Notes under the pieces: model-generated | Told to the model about the DNA's origin: nothing | What the model saw: the letters and a program-made list of their open reading frames with translations, nothing else | Database searches by the model: none | Translations under genes and position numbers: made by a program | NCBI GenBank assembly: GCA_964586595.1 | Contig: CAZPHB010000015.1 | Span: 1 to 64,000 of the forward strand | Direction of reading: 5' to 3' | Length of the DNA stretch: 64,000 nucleotides | Source of the DNA: REEB481 sp964586595 | GTDB lineage: Bacteria; Bacteroidota; Bacteroidia; NS11-12g; UBA955 | Part shown: positions 1 through 8,760 of the stretch, piece after piece | How the letters are laid out: each line of letters opens with the position of its first letter | Numbering within the stretch: the stretch's first letter is position 1

Positions 1-354
1 CGGTGATCTCCTCCCCGCATCGCAAGCTTGCGGGGCAGGCTCGGAGCTTCCTTGGCATTTAGCGGCTTCTTGCGGCGTTTAACGCCTCCCATCATTTGAG
101 GCCGATCCTTTTGCGGCGTAGCTGAGTTGAGGTTGGTGGAATGTATAAAAATGGTTCTGGACAACCACCCGGTTGCTGGTCATAGCTTGCGACATTGAGG
201 TGCCATGAATTTAGTTAATCCGTTGAAGAGTTGCCACTGTTTTGGAATGATTCTTAAATTCAAAGGCCGGTCTCTATCCCAAATAGTGGCAAAAATTATT
301 TTGGACAGATGTGGTCTGAAGTAATTACATTTATATTTGGCCTGTATTTATTGA
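1..354. other. Gene-free left edge
   Basis: I see no supported gene here. Near the left edge lies a GC-rich inverted repeat (CCCCGCA/TGCGGGG) around a 12-bp palindrome CGCAAGCTTGCG at about 20-31. It could be the terminator or a structured tail of a gene left of the window. The remainder is unremarkable up to the promoter-like element just before the nuclease gene. Confidence 0.4.
332..339 (+). promoter_or_regulatory. -7 promoter element of the SRA-HNH gene
   Basis: TATATTTG matches the Bacteroidota -7 consensus TAnnTTTG exactly and lies 15 nt before the ATG at 355. No good -33 TTTG is seen at the usual 17-21 nt spacing, so this is a partial match. Confidence 0.45.
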
Positions 355-1245
355 ATGGATACTCTGCCGTTCATACCCGAACATATTTATAACCGAAGAC
401 GGGACATCCACGGCAGGTATGGAGGTAATTGGCAATCAGGAATTTCCACAAGCGCAACCCATCCTTATATATTTATTTTCACCGGAAAAGCGGGCGCCCA
501 GCATGGATATGCAGATCGCTGGGAGAATCATAATGTATTTTCTTACACCGGCGAAGGCCAAAGCGGAGATATGGAATTTACACGCGGCAACCTTGCCCTG
601 CGTGAGCATCTGAATCAAGGAAAACGCGTATTTCTTTTTGAGCAGGCCGGAAAAGGGTTTGTGAAGTTCATTGCTGAGGTCGAGATTCATGAAATCGGTT
701 TTTTTGAAACCCACGACAGCAATAAAAATATCAGAACGGGAATTAAATTCTTCTTCAAACGCAAAGGTTTATATATTCCCAAAACAGAGATATTGGGGGA
801 AGCCGTTTATGCAGATAAGCCACCGCAGGAATTATATAAAATACTGCAACCCAATGTCACGGAAAGAAAAGGTTTGGTAACCTCACGCGTTGGGCAGGGT
901 GCCTTCCGTTCGAGCATCATCCACCGTTGGGAATATCAATGCGCCGTAACTTCATTCAACAAACTGGATGTGCTAATCGCCTCCCATATTGTACCCTGGG
1001 CAGAAGCCAGCAATGAGGAACGGCTGAACGTACACAACGGCATTTTACTTTCACCGGTTTATGATGCTCTGTTCGACCGGCATCTGATTAGCTTTGAAGA
1101 TCGAGGGAACATCATCCTGTCAGAACAGATTGAAGCGCGTGCATTTGAACAAATCGGCGTGAGTGGCAAAGAAAAAATTCAGAATTTCAGCGCGGAAAAT
1201 CACGCTTTCCTGGAGCGCCACCGCAATCGAATGCTTGGCGCCTAA
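355..1245 (+). CDS. SRA-like/HNH modification-dependent endonuclease
   Basis: Probable type IV restriction nuclease of 296 aa that reads modified DNA. Residues about 15-130 resemble the ScoMcrA-type SRA domain (GGISTS-like start, then YTGEGQSGDMEF, RGNLALREH and VFLFE motifs). Residues about 185-260 form an HNH_2 domain (LIASHIVPW, VHNGILLSP, YDALFDRHLISF). Family knowledge says such proteins cleave DNA with modified bases without a partner methylase, and none is seen nearby. The gene stands alone with its own -7 element and is followed after about 55 bp by a ChaN-like gene. The start is the first ATG after the promoter. The exact modification recognised cannot be told from sequence. Confidence 0.8.
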   Translation: MDTLPFIPEHIYNRRRDIHGRYGGNWQSGISTSATHPYIFIFTGKAGAQHGYADRWENHNVFSYTGEGQSGDMEFTRGNLALREHLNQGKRVFLFEQAGKGFVKFIAEVEIHEIGFFETHDSNKNIRTGIKFFFKRKGLYIPKTEILGEAVYADKPPQELYKILQPNVTERKGLVTSRVGQGAFRSSIIHRWEYQCAVTSFNKLDVLIASHIVPWAEASNEERLNVHNGILLSPVYDALFDRHLISFEDRGNIILSEQIEARAFEQIGVSGKEKIQNFSAENHAFLERHRNRMLGA

Positions 1246-1301
1246 GCGTGCAGGTAACAATTCCGTCAAATTGAACGGTGGTTCTATTTTCTTTGCACTT
1301 C

Positions 1302-2171
1302 ATGAAAAAACTCCTCAGCATCTGCCTTTCCCTTTGCTGGATTGCCGGTATTTCCGCGCAGGACAAACCCGCATACGCCCTCTACAATGCCAAAGGCAAA
1401 GCCGTTTCTTACCGCGACATGGTGAAAACACTTGCTACGGCCGATGTAGTGCTGTTCGGCGAACTGCACGACAATCCCATTGTGCATTGGCTGCAGGCTG
1501 AAGCCACCCGCGACCTGATTGCCCAACGCGGCGCGGAGCCAGTGGTGCTCGGCGCGGAAATGTTCGAGGCCGATGTGCAGGCTGCCTTCAACCGCTTTTT
1601 GGCAGGCGACACCTCGCTTTCTGAAAAAGACATGAAGAAGCTGTGCCGCGCATGGCCCAATTACCAAACCGATTACCGTCCGCTGGTGGAACTGGCCATG
1701 CAGCACAAACTGCCGTTCATCGCCACCAACATCCCGCGCAAATACGCCGGCACCGTATATCGCGGCGGCTTCGAAGCATTAGATACGCTGCCCGCTTCCG
1801 TGAAGGCATTCATCGCACCTGCTCCGGTTCCTTACGACAGCACGTTGCCAGGCTACAAAAACATCTTCATGGCGGTGGGAGGCCACGGAACGCCGAATCT
1901 GCCCAAAGCCCAGGCCATCAAGGACGCCACCATGGGCTGGTTCATCACGCAAAACCTCAAACCCGGCGGCCTGTTCATCCACTATAACGGCACCTACCAC
2001 AGCGACAACCACGAAGGCATTGAATGGTATCTGAAGCAATACAAGCCCGGTCTAAAGGTGGTGACCATCAGCAGTCAGATGCAGGAACAACCCGCGCCCC
2101 TCGCTTCAGAACACAAGGGTAAAGGTGATTTCATCATCATCATCCCCGAACGGATGACGCGCACTTACTGA
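1302..2171 (+). CDS. ChaN-like (DUF399) heme-binding-type exported protein
   Basis: The 289-aa product belongs to the ChaN/DUF399 family, whose founding member is a heme-binding lipoprotein linked to iron uptake. Visible motifs are VLFGELHDN near residue 50, GAEMF near 85, ATNIPRKYAG and the C-terminal HYNGTYHSDNHEG. The N-terminus is a signal peptide (MKKLLSICLSLCWIAGISAQ) with signal-peptidase-I-type ending; no clean lipobox is seen, unlike some homologues. The ATG at 1302 was chosen because an upstream in-frame start at 1278 would place residues before the signal peptide. Its stop overlaps the convergent glycosyltransferase gene by 7 bp. Confidence 0.78.
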   Translation: MKKLLSICLSLCWIAGISAQDKPAYALYNAKGKAVSYRDMVKTLATADVVLFGELHDNPIVHWLQAEATRDLIAQRGAEPVVLGAEMFEADVQAAFNRFLAGDTSLSEKDMKKLCRAWPNYQTDYRPLVELAMQHKLPFIATNIPRKYAGTVYRGGFEALDTLPASVKAFIAPAPVPYDSTLPGYKNIFMAVGGHGTPNLPKAQAIKDATMGWFITQNLKPGGLFIHYNGTYHSDNHEGIEWYLKQYKPGLKVVTISSQMQEQPAPLASEHKGKGDFIIIIPERMTRTY

Positions 2172-3151
2172 TTCCAGGCTAGGAACTTTTCCTCTTGCAG
2201 GGTCTGCAATACTGGCGGCGCCGCATTCAGGGTTTCTCCGTTCAGTATGCGTTCATAGAGTTTTAGATAGTTGTCGCACATGCGTCGTGCATGAAATAAA
2301 TCGCGGGCGCGTTCGTGGCAATAACTGCGGTTGAATCGCTGCACGTGTTTCAGACTGTATGCGAGCTCATCGGCGCTGCTGCTCAGGGTTCCGCTGTGTT
2401 CGTCCACCAGTTCGGGAAGCGCGCCGTACGGTGTTGCGAATACCGGACTTCCGAAGAACATGCTTTCAATTACCGCCAGGCCAAAGGGCTCATGCCAGCG
2501 CACGGGAAAGATCAAGGCGGAAGAATCCCGCAGCAGTTCCAGCTTCTGCGTTCCTCCCACCATACCGTAGAACTGTACACGGGGATCAAGGGTGAAGCGA
2601 AATCCCATTTTCAGGTTCAAACGCGTTCCGCCCAGCACCTTCAGCCGGGTTTGCGCCTTGCGCGCCACCTGAATGGCCCCCTGCACATTCTTCACCCTCC
2701 AGGCCGCATTACCCAGAAAATGCGCGTAGCTGCGCTGCGGCTGTTCCAAATTCAGACGTCCATAATCATCCCAGTTCAAGCCGTTGTGTACGAACGTGTC
2801 TGCGCCATAACGGGCCGCATGGTTTTTTGAAAGAAACACGGTATTCACAGGAAAAGGCTCGGAGCTGTTCCGGTTTCCGTGGTTGGTGGTGAGGGATGGA
2901 ATGGGCAGCGATTCCGTGCTGGGGAAGTGCAGATGTGCCAAATCGCAATCGGTGGGAATTTGTGCAGCCAGTGGAAGACTGTTGTTCAGCGGAAGTACGC
3001 GGGCAAAAGAACAGCTGCTGCCCGGCTTACACAGCAAGGTAACTTCATGGCCACGCTGATGCAGTTCAGCCGCCAAATACCAAACCACGCGCTCGGTTCC
3101 ACCGTAGGCCGATACCGGAAGCTGCCCGTTTTCTACCAGACAAATACGCAT
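2165..3151 (-). CDS. Family 4 glycosyltransferase
   Basis: A 328-aa GT-B fold glycosyltransferase of the GT4 type. The N-terminus MRICLVENGQLP followed by AYGGTERVVWYLA is the acceptor-domain glycine-rich start of this family. The C-terminal half holds the donor-site pattern LIFPVRWHEPFGLAVIESM with the EPFG-x4-E signature. Substrate unknown; family members build envelope polysaccharides or glycolipids. The ATG at 3151 was preferred over 3211 because the beta-strand MRICLV should be at the N-terminus. It is transcribed divergently from the dcw operon, and a MraZ-like box in its own orientation lies 50 bp upstream. Confidence 0.8.
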   Translation of the reverse strand: MRICLVENGQLPVSAYGGTERVVWYLAAELHQRGHEVTLLCKPGSSCSFARVLPLNNSLPLAAQIPTDCDLAHLHFPSTESLPIPSLTTNHGNRNSSEPFPVNTVFLSKNHAARYGADTFVHNGLNWDDYGRLNLEQPQRSYAHFLGNAAWRVKNVQGAIQVARKAQTRLKVLGGTRLNLKMGFRFTLDPRVQFYGMVGGTQKLELLRDSSALIFPVRWHEPFGLAVIESMFFGSPVFATPYGALPELVDEHSGTLSSSADELAYSLKHVQRFNRSYCHERARDLFHARRMCDNYLKLYERILNGETLNAAPPVLQTLQEEKFLAWNQ

Positions 3152-3200
3152 TCCCACAAGTTCCAAAATTGGGTGCAGAATAGCATTTGCGGAAGAAATT

Positions 3201-3221
3201 TCTTCCCACATTTTCCCACAA
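3201..3221 (-). promoter_or_regulatory. MraZ-like operator facing the glycosyltransferase
   Basis: Read on the minus strand this 21-bp site contains GTGGGAAAATGTGGGAAG, two TGGG units spaced 10 bp apart. It matches the site before mraZ at 18 of 21 positions but points the other way. TGGGN units at 10-bp periods are the known E. coli MraZ operator form. Confidence 0.5.
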
Positions 3222-3336
3222 CCTAAAAAAGCCTCTATATTCGCTGGAAATCAAGGCTTTCAGCTTCGATCTCATGGCACAAACTCCCGGCACAAACACA
3301 CGAAAAGAGGGTTTCTCCACGTTCATGTGCAAAAGC

Positions 3337-3366
3337 TGGGGGAAATTGTGGGTAAAAGTGGGAAGC
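3337..3366 (+). promoter_or_regulatory. MraZ-like operator upstream of mraZ
   Basis: Three TGGG units start at 3337, 3349 and 3359 (steps of 12 and 10 bp), ending 40 bp before the mraZ ATG. The last two form GTGGGTAAAAGTGGGAAG. Known MraZ proteins bind TGGGN repeats with 10-bp periodicity and repress the dcw promoter, so autoregulation is likely. Confidence 0.6.
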
Positions 3367-3406
3367 ATTGGTTTTATTTAGCAGGTCAGAAGTCTTAGGA
3401 ACAACC

Positions 3407-3886
3407 ATGACTCAATTCATCGGCGAATTCAGCTGCAAAGTGGACGATAAGGGCAGGATCATGCTGCCTGCACGTCTGCGTGCGCAGATTCCTGAAAGCG
3501 CCGGGAATACAGTGGTGGTGAACCGTGGGTTTGAGCAGTGCCTTGTGCTGTTCACCCGGGAGGACTGGCTGGCTGAAACCGCTAAACTGGATCACCTGGA
3601 CGACTTTATGAGTCCGGAAGTGCGTCGGTTTAAACGACTGTTCACCAATGGGGCCACCCCGGTGCAGTTGGACAATGCCAACAGAATCCTTATCCCTAAG
3701 AAGTTGCTTGAATACGCAGGCCTTGAGGACGATGTGGTGTTGACTGCGTATGGCAACAAAGTAGAAATCTGGAGTCAGAAGGCTTACGACAGCGAACTCA
3801 ATGTGGACGCTGACGAACTGAGCAGGCTGGCACAGCAGTTTTTCAACCGTTCAGCCACACGCAGCCATGATGGAACTTCCGCCTGA
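3407..3886 (+). CDS. mraZ: MraZ transcriptional regulator
   Basis: A 159-aa MraZ protein, the DNA-binding regulator that heads the division and cell-wall cluster. It shows two AbrB-like MraZ repeats: residues about 6-50 (EFSCKVDDKGRIMLPARLRAQIP) and about 80-125 (PVQLDNANRILIPKKLLEYAG), each with the DxxGR/DxxNR-I-x-(L/I)P signature. The ATG at 3407 gives the standard start MTQFIGEF; an upstream in-frame ATG at 3368 would add 13 unconserved residues. The gene overlaps rsmH, so the two are co-translated. TGGG boxes upstream suggest autorepression. Confidence 0.95.
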   Translation: MTQFIGEFSCKVDDKGRIMLPARLRAQIPESAGNTVVVNRGFEQCLVLFTREDWLAETAKLDHLDDFMSPEVRRFKRLFTNGATPVQLDNANRILIPKKLLEYAGLEDDVVLTAYGNKVEIWSQKAYDSELNVDADELSRLAQQFFNRSATRSHDGTSA

Positions 3887-4799
3887 TGACGCACTAACCG
3901 CTGCATACCACCTTCCGGTGATGTTGCAGGAATCGGTGGATGCCCTGAACATCCGTCCCGATGGTGTGTACGTGGACTGCACCTTTGGAGGTGGCGGCCA
4001 CAGCCGCGAAATTCTGTCGCGCCTCGGCCCCGAAGGAAAACTTATTGCCTTCGACCGCGACGCAGATGCCGCCGCCAACATCATAGATGACCCCAGGCTG
4101 CACTTTGTTCCGCACAGCTTCGCGCATTTGTACCGCTTCCTGCGCTACATCGGCTGCATCCCCGTAGATGGAATCCTTGCCGACCTGGGCATTTCTTCCC
4201 ATCAGATTGACGAAGCCACCCGCGGCTTTGCACATCGCTATGATGCGGCGCTCGACATGCGGATGGACCGAGGAGCCGCGCTACACGCCGGAACGGTCAT
4301 CAATCAATACACAGAGGCCGAGCTGGTGCGCATCTTTAGAAACTACGGCGAAATCAGCAATGCCGGCAAGCTGGCATCCCGCATCGCAGATGCGCGCAAA
4401 CAACACGAAATCAAGAGCACCGGTGCCCTCTGCGACATCCTGAGTACCTGCACTTCTGCGCATACCAGAAACAAGTATTTCAGTCAGGTTTTTCAAGCCA
4501 TCAGAATGGAAGTAAACGGCGAACTGCACGCACTGGAAGCCATGCTGGAACAGAGTGCTGAAGTGCTGCGGCAGGAAGGCCGGCTGGTCATCATCAGCTA
4601 CCATTCTCTGGAAGACCGCATGGTGAAACATTTCCTGGCTACCGGGAATATGGAGGGAACACGCGATACCGATGTATTCGGAAACATCAGCCGCCCCTTT
4701 GACCCGGCACAAAATCGTGCGCTCATGCCGAACGATGAAGAAATAAACCGCAACCGCCGCGCACGCAGCGCGAAAATGCGCATTGGCATCAAAAGATAA
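3867..4799 (+). CDS. rsmH: 16S rRNA (cytosine(1402)-N4)-methyltransferase
   Basis: A 310-aa RsmH (MraW), which N4-methylates C1402 of 16S rRNA using S-adenosylmethionine. Typical features are the SAM-binding VDCTFGGGGHSREIL near residue 36, FDRDADA, the DGILADLGISSHQID motif, and the C-terminal NRRARSAKMR. The length is normal. It starts with two adjacent ATGs (3867 and 3870) inside the last codons of mraZ, so the true start may be one codon later. Second gene of the dcw operon. Confidence 0.95.
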   Translation: MMELPPDDALTAAYHLPVMLQESVDALNIRPDGVYVDCTFGGGGHSREILSRLGPEGKLIAFDRDADAAANIIDDPRLHFVPHSFAHLYRFLRYIGCIPVDGILADLGISSHQIDEATRGFAHRYDAALDMRMDRGAALHAGTVINQYTEAELVRIFRNYGEISNAGKLASRIADARKQHEIKSTGALCDILSTCTSAHTRNKYFSQVFQAIRMEVNGELHALEAMLEQSAEVLRQEGRLVIISYHSLEDRMVKHFLATGNMEGTRDTDVFGNISRPFDPAQNRALMPNDEEINRNRRARSAKMRIGIKR

Positions 4800-4803
4800 A
4801 GCG

Positions 4804-5190
4804 ATGAAAAAAGAAGAAGAATCATTGCTTCAAACCAGAAATCAGGGGCTTACTGCAGAAGAAAGCGCACCCTTCGACAAGCCAACGCTGCAGTCGCTGA
4901 AGGGCTGGCTGCGTCCTGCCGTGCTGATTCCCTTCGGCTTGCTGGTATTCCTGCTGATGCTGCTTTACCTGGCCAACCAGCTGCATGCCGGAAAAGCACT
5001 GAAAAGGAAAGATCAACTGAAAACAAGCATCAAGGAACTCCGTGCCGAGTTCATCAGTATAGAAAGCGACATGATGGTTCGCTCCAGACAGAGCGAGGTT
5101 GCCCAAAAACTTAAAGAAGCAGGCTTGAAACCTCTGGATAAGCCACCGGTAAAACTGGAACAAACCCCAAAAGCAGATGACCGGAAATAA
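4804..5190 (+). CDS. ftsL: FtsL-like division protein
   Basis: A 128-aa bitopic membrane protein in the ftsL position, between rsmH and the division PBP. It has an acidic cytoplasmic N-terminus, one transmembrane helix at about residues 38-60 (PAVLIPFGLLVFLLMLLYLA), then a charged coiled-coil-like periplasmic segment. This is the FtsL_2 arrangement seen in Bacteroidota; sequence identity to proteobacterial FtsL is not visible. The known role is to form the FtsQLB-type scaffold that activates FtsWI. The ATG at 4804, 4 nt after the rsmH stop, is preferred over one at 4783. It overlaps ftsI by 14 bp. Confidence 0.85.
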   Translation: MKKEEESLLQTRNQGLTAEESAPFDKPTLQSLKGWLRPAVLIPFGLLVFLLMLLYLANQLHAGKALKRKDQLKTSIKELRAEFISIESDMMVRSRQSEVAQKLKEAGLKPLDKPPVKLEQTPKADDRK

Positions 5191-7303
5191 GGTAAATATC
5201 CGCAAAGTGGTTTTGATCCGGGCGTACATCGCGTTCACCCTGGTGCTGGGCTTTGGCTTTGCCATTGTTTTTTCGGTGACTAAACTTCAATGGACGGAAC
5301 GCAGCCGCTACGATTCCTTAAGCAGGGAAAAGCGCTTCCGCACCAATGAAGTAGAAGCCATCCGCGGAAACATCTTCGCCGCCGACGGAAACTTGCTGGC
5401 CACTTCAGTTCCCTACTACGACCTGATTTTCGACCCCCTGGCCGATGGATTGAACAAGGGCGTGTTCAACAGCAAAATTGATTCCCTGGCCATGCTCTTT
5501 GCCCTGCATGTACCAACCAAGAGCGAAGAACAATGGCGCCGCTATTTCCGGGAAGCCCGCGCACGCCGGATGCGGGGCATTACCGTTGCCAAAGCACTGA
5601 GCTTCGAGCAAATCCGGATGATGAAGAAATGGCCGCTCATCGCGCTGGGGAAATATAAAGGCGGCTTTTGGACACGCGAATACAACCAGCGTGTGTACTT
5701 CATGGGCGACCTGGCCAAGCGCAGCGTAGGTGCGTTTAAAAAGCTCGGCGGGAAAATCGTGTATTACGGCCTGGAAGGCGCCTTCGACAGCCTGCTGCGC
5801 GGGCGCAATGGTCTGCGCACGGAACAGAAAATGTATGGCGGCGCCTGGCGGCCTGTGCGCTCCGAAGATGAATTAGAAGCCATCAACGGGATGGACATTG
5901 TAACCACCCTGGATGTAAACCTTCAGGACGTGGCACAATTTGCCCTGCGCAAAGCACTGGCGAAACACCGTGCAGACCACGGCTGCGCCGTGCTGATGGA
6001 AACCTCCACCGGCGCCATCAAAGCCATTGCCAACCTGAAAAACAACGGCAACGGATCCTTCAGCGAATCGCTGAACTATGCAGTAGATGAATTCAGCGAC
6101 CCCGGCTCCACCTTCAAGCTGCTGAGCGTGATGGCCCTGCTGGATGAAGGCTACTTCACCCCCGATGACAGTGTAGATGCGCAGTGGGGTGAAGCCTACA
6201 TCAACGGCACCAAAATGGAAGATTCCAAACGGCCCGACAAACGCTTCCTCACCTTGCGCGAAAGCTTTATTGAGTCAAGCAATGTGGGCATCAGCAAATT
6301 CATCATGGATGCCTACGGCAACAAGCCCAAATCTTTCGTGAAATATGTGAAGGCGCTTGGACTGGATCAGCCCCTGGATTTTGACATCAAGGCCAAGGGC
6401 CGTCCCACCATCAAAAACCCGGGAAGCACACATTGGTATCCCACCACCCTACCCTGGATGAGCATCGGATACGAAACCGGCCTCAGCCCCTTGCAAATGC
6501 TCACCCTCTATAATGCCATCGCCAATGGCGGAATCATGGTGAAACCTTTTCTGGTGAAAGAAATAAGGCTGGATGGCAAGCTGATCGAACAACGCGCGCC
6601 CGAAGTACTGAAAAAACAAATTTGCAAGCAGGAAACCCTGAAAGCCCTTCAATCCATGATGCTGGGTGTGGTGGAAGAAGGCACCGCCACAAACCTGCGC
6701 AACCCCAACTACCAAACGGCTGGCAAAACAGGAACCAACCAGCTGGTCATCAACCGTACCTATGCCAAAGACCGGCATAAGGCAAGCTTCGTGGGATACT
6801 TCCCGGCCAACAACCCACAATTCACCTGTATCGTGGTGGTGGTTGACCCAAAAGACAGCGGTTACTACGGCGGTTCTGTGGCAGGACCGGTATTCCGGGA
6901 AATCGCCGACCGGGTTTACAGCAGCTCGTACAAGCTGCATCCCGGACTGAAGCCGCCTGTATATCCACACATGCCTGAAATCAAACCCGGCGACCGCAGT
7001 CAGACGAAAATCACCCTGAACGAACTCGGCATCAGCGCACACAGCGCCGGATCCAGAGGCAGCCAACTGGTGCGCGTTACGCCAAAACAACATTCCGTGG
7101 CGTTGCATCCGGTTGTCATAGAAGACAAAATTGTGCCTGATACCCGAGGCATGGGCCTCCGCGATGCCCTGTTCCTGCTGGAAAACGCCGGTTTAACCGT
7201 GCGCAGCAGCGGCTATGGATCGGTGTACAGCCAAAGCCTAATCCCCGGAACGCGCATCAGACCGGGCATGACCATCACCTTAACCTTGAGCAGCGAACCA
7301 TGA
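5177..7303 (+). CDS. ftsI: Division penicillin-binding protein with PASTA domain
   Basis: A 708-aa monofunctional transpeptidase (PBP3/SpoVD class) making septal peptidoglycan crosslinks in the periplasm with FtsW. One N-terminal membrane anchor spans about residues 14-34, followed by the PBP dimerisation region with the RGNIFAADG motif. The active site is complete: S311-T-F-K314, S367-S-N369 and K517-T-G. A C-terminal PASTA domain (from about residue 650, IVPDTRGMGLRDALFLLENAGL) is present, which many proteobacterial FtsI lack. The start overlaps ftsL and the end overlaps murE by ATGA. Confidence 0.95.
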   Translation: MTGNKVNIRKVVLIRAYIAFTLVLGFGFAIVFSVTKLQWTERSRYDSLSREKRFRTNEVEAIRGNIFAADGNLLATSVPYYDLIFDPLADGLNKGVFNSKIDSLAMLFALHVPTKSEEQWRRYFREARARRMRGITVAKALSFEQIRMMKKWPLIALGKYKGGFWTREYNQRVYFMGDLAKRSVGAFKKLGGKIVYYGLEGAFDSLLRGRNGLRTEQKMYGGAWRPVRSEDELEAINGMDIVTTLDVNLQDVAQFALRKALAKHRADHGCAVLMETSTGAIKAIANLKNNGNGSFSESLNYAVDEFSDPGSTFKLLSVMALLDEGYFTPDDSVDAQWGEAYINGTKMEDSKRPDKRFLTLRESFIESSNVGISKFIMDAYGNKPKSFVKYVKALGLDQPLDFDIKAKGRPTIKNPGSTHWYPTTLPWMSIGYETGLSPLQMLTLYNAIANGGIMVKPFLVKEIRLDGKLIEQRAPEVLKKQICKQETLKALQSMMLGVVEEGTATNLRNPNYQTAGKTGTNQLVINRTYAKDRHKASFVGYFPANNPQFTCIVVVVDPKDSGYYGGSVAGPVFREIADRVYSSSYKLHPGLKPPVYPHMPEIKPGDRSQTKITLNELGISAHSAGSRGSQLVRVTPKQHSVALHPVVIEDKIVPDTRGMGLRDALFLLENAGLTVRSSGYGSVYSQSLIPGTRIRPGMTITLTLSSEP

Positions 7304-8760
7304 AAAACCTTCAGGCAATCGTGCGCGGTATCGGACCATGTGAAATTCACGGGCCCGCAACCAAAGAAATCGGCGCCATCACGCTCGATTCCAGAAAAGC
7401 TCAAGACGGGGTTTTGTTTGCGGCCGTTCCGGGAACCCAACACGATGGCCATCAGTTTATAGATGTTGCCATTTCCCAGGGATGCCGGGCTGTATTATGC
7501 AGCACCCTTCCGGCACAACTGCATGACTCGGTTAGCTATGTGCTGGTACCAGATGTTCGTGAAGCCCTTGGTGGCATCTGCCGCAATTTCTTTGACGATC
7601 CTTCGCGTAAACTCACCCTGGTCGGCGTAACCGGAACCAACGGCAAAACCACGGTAAGCAGCCTGCTGTATCAGCTGTTTACAGGAATGGGCGCCAAATG
7701 TGGACTCATCAGCACCGTGAGTTATGTCATAGGCACGGAAAGCTTCCCCAGCACCCATACCACGCCCGACGTGGTTTCCCTGCACGAACTGCTGGCACGC
7801 ATGGTGGCCGAAGGTTGCAGCTACTGCTTCATGGAAGTAAGTTCACATGCCGCCGACCAGCGACGCATCGCAGGTTTGCACTTCGCCGGAGGCATCTTCA
7901 CCAACATCACCCACGACCACCTCGATTACCACGGCAGCTTTGCCCATTACCTCAAAGCCAAACAAAGCTTCTTTGACCATCTGGATCGCGATGCCTTCGC
8001 CATCACCAACCGCGACGACCGCAACGGACAGGTGATGATTCAAAACTCCAAAGCTTCGCGATATACCTACGGCATGCACGGCAATGCCGACTTCAACGGA
8101 AGAATTCTGGAGCGCGACTTCAGCGGCATGCTCATGCAGATGAATGGCCAGGAGGCCTGGTTCTCGCTGATTGGCGCGTTCAATGCATACAACCTGATGG
8201 CGGTGTATGCAGCTGCCTTTCTGCTGACCGAAGGGAGCGAAAACCTCACCGTTGCGCTGAGCAAAGTGGGCAGGGTGCATGGACGATTTGAACCTGTATC
8301 CGGGCCCAACCGCATTACCGCCATCATTGACTACGCGCATACGCCAGACGCGTTGCAAAATGTGCTGGAAACCATCAACCAAATCCGCAGCCGCAACGAA
8401 CAACTCATCACAGTGATGGGATGCGGCGGAAACCGGGACCGCGCCAAACGTCCGGAGATGGGCCGAATAGCAGGCAGGCTCAGCGACAGGGTCATCCTGA
8501 CCTCTGATAATCCAAGGATGGAAGATCCCGCCGCCATCATCGAAGAAATTAAGACCGGTGTGGAACCGCAGGATTACAAAAAAATACTGAGCATCACCGA
8601 CCGGAAAGAAGCCATCAAAACAGCGCTGGCACTGGCGGGGAAGGGCGATGTAATCCTGATTGCCGGCAAAGGACACGAAACATACCAGGAAATCCAAGGC
8701 GTGAAATACCCCTTCGACGACCGGCAAATCATCACAGAACTATTTAACAACCACTACTGA
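7300..8760 (+). CDS. murE: UDP-MurNAc-L-Ala-D-Glu:meso-DAP ligase
   Basis: A 486-aa Mur ligase that adds the third stem-peptide residue to the cytoplasmic peptidoglycan precursor using ATP. It carries the P-loop [10 protein letters not shown] near residues 108-118, the MEVSSHA motif with carbamylated-lysine region following, and GRFEPV near the central-C-terminal junction. D403-N-P-R406 is the signature that selects meso-diaminopimelate over lysine, so the organism should have DAP-type peptidoglycan. ATGA overlap with ftsI and one-base overlap with mraY indicate translational coupling. Confidence 0.96.
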   Translation: MKNLQAIVRGIGPCEIHGPATKEIGAITLDSRKAQDGVLFAAVPGTQHDGHQFIDVAISQGCRAVLCSTLPAQLHDSVSYVLVPDVREALGGICRNFFDDPSRKLTLVGVTGTNGKTTVSSLLYQLFTGMGAKCGLISTVSYVIGTESFPSTHTTPDVVSLHELLARMVAEGCSYCFMEVSSHAADQRRIAGLHFAGGIFTNITHDHLDYHGSFAHYLKAKQSFFDHLDRDAFAITNRDDRNGQVMIQNSKASRYTYGMHGNADFNGRILERDFSGMLMQMNGQEAWFSLIGAFNAYNLMAVYAAAFLLTEGSENLTVALSKVGRVHGRFEPVSGPNRITAIIDYAHTPDALQNVLETINQIRSRNEQLITVMGCGGNRDRAKRPEMGRIAGRLSDRVILTSDNPRMEDPAAIIEEIKTGVEPQDYKKILSITDRKEAIKTALALAGKGDVILIAGKGHETYQEIQGVKYPFDDRQIITELFNNHY

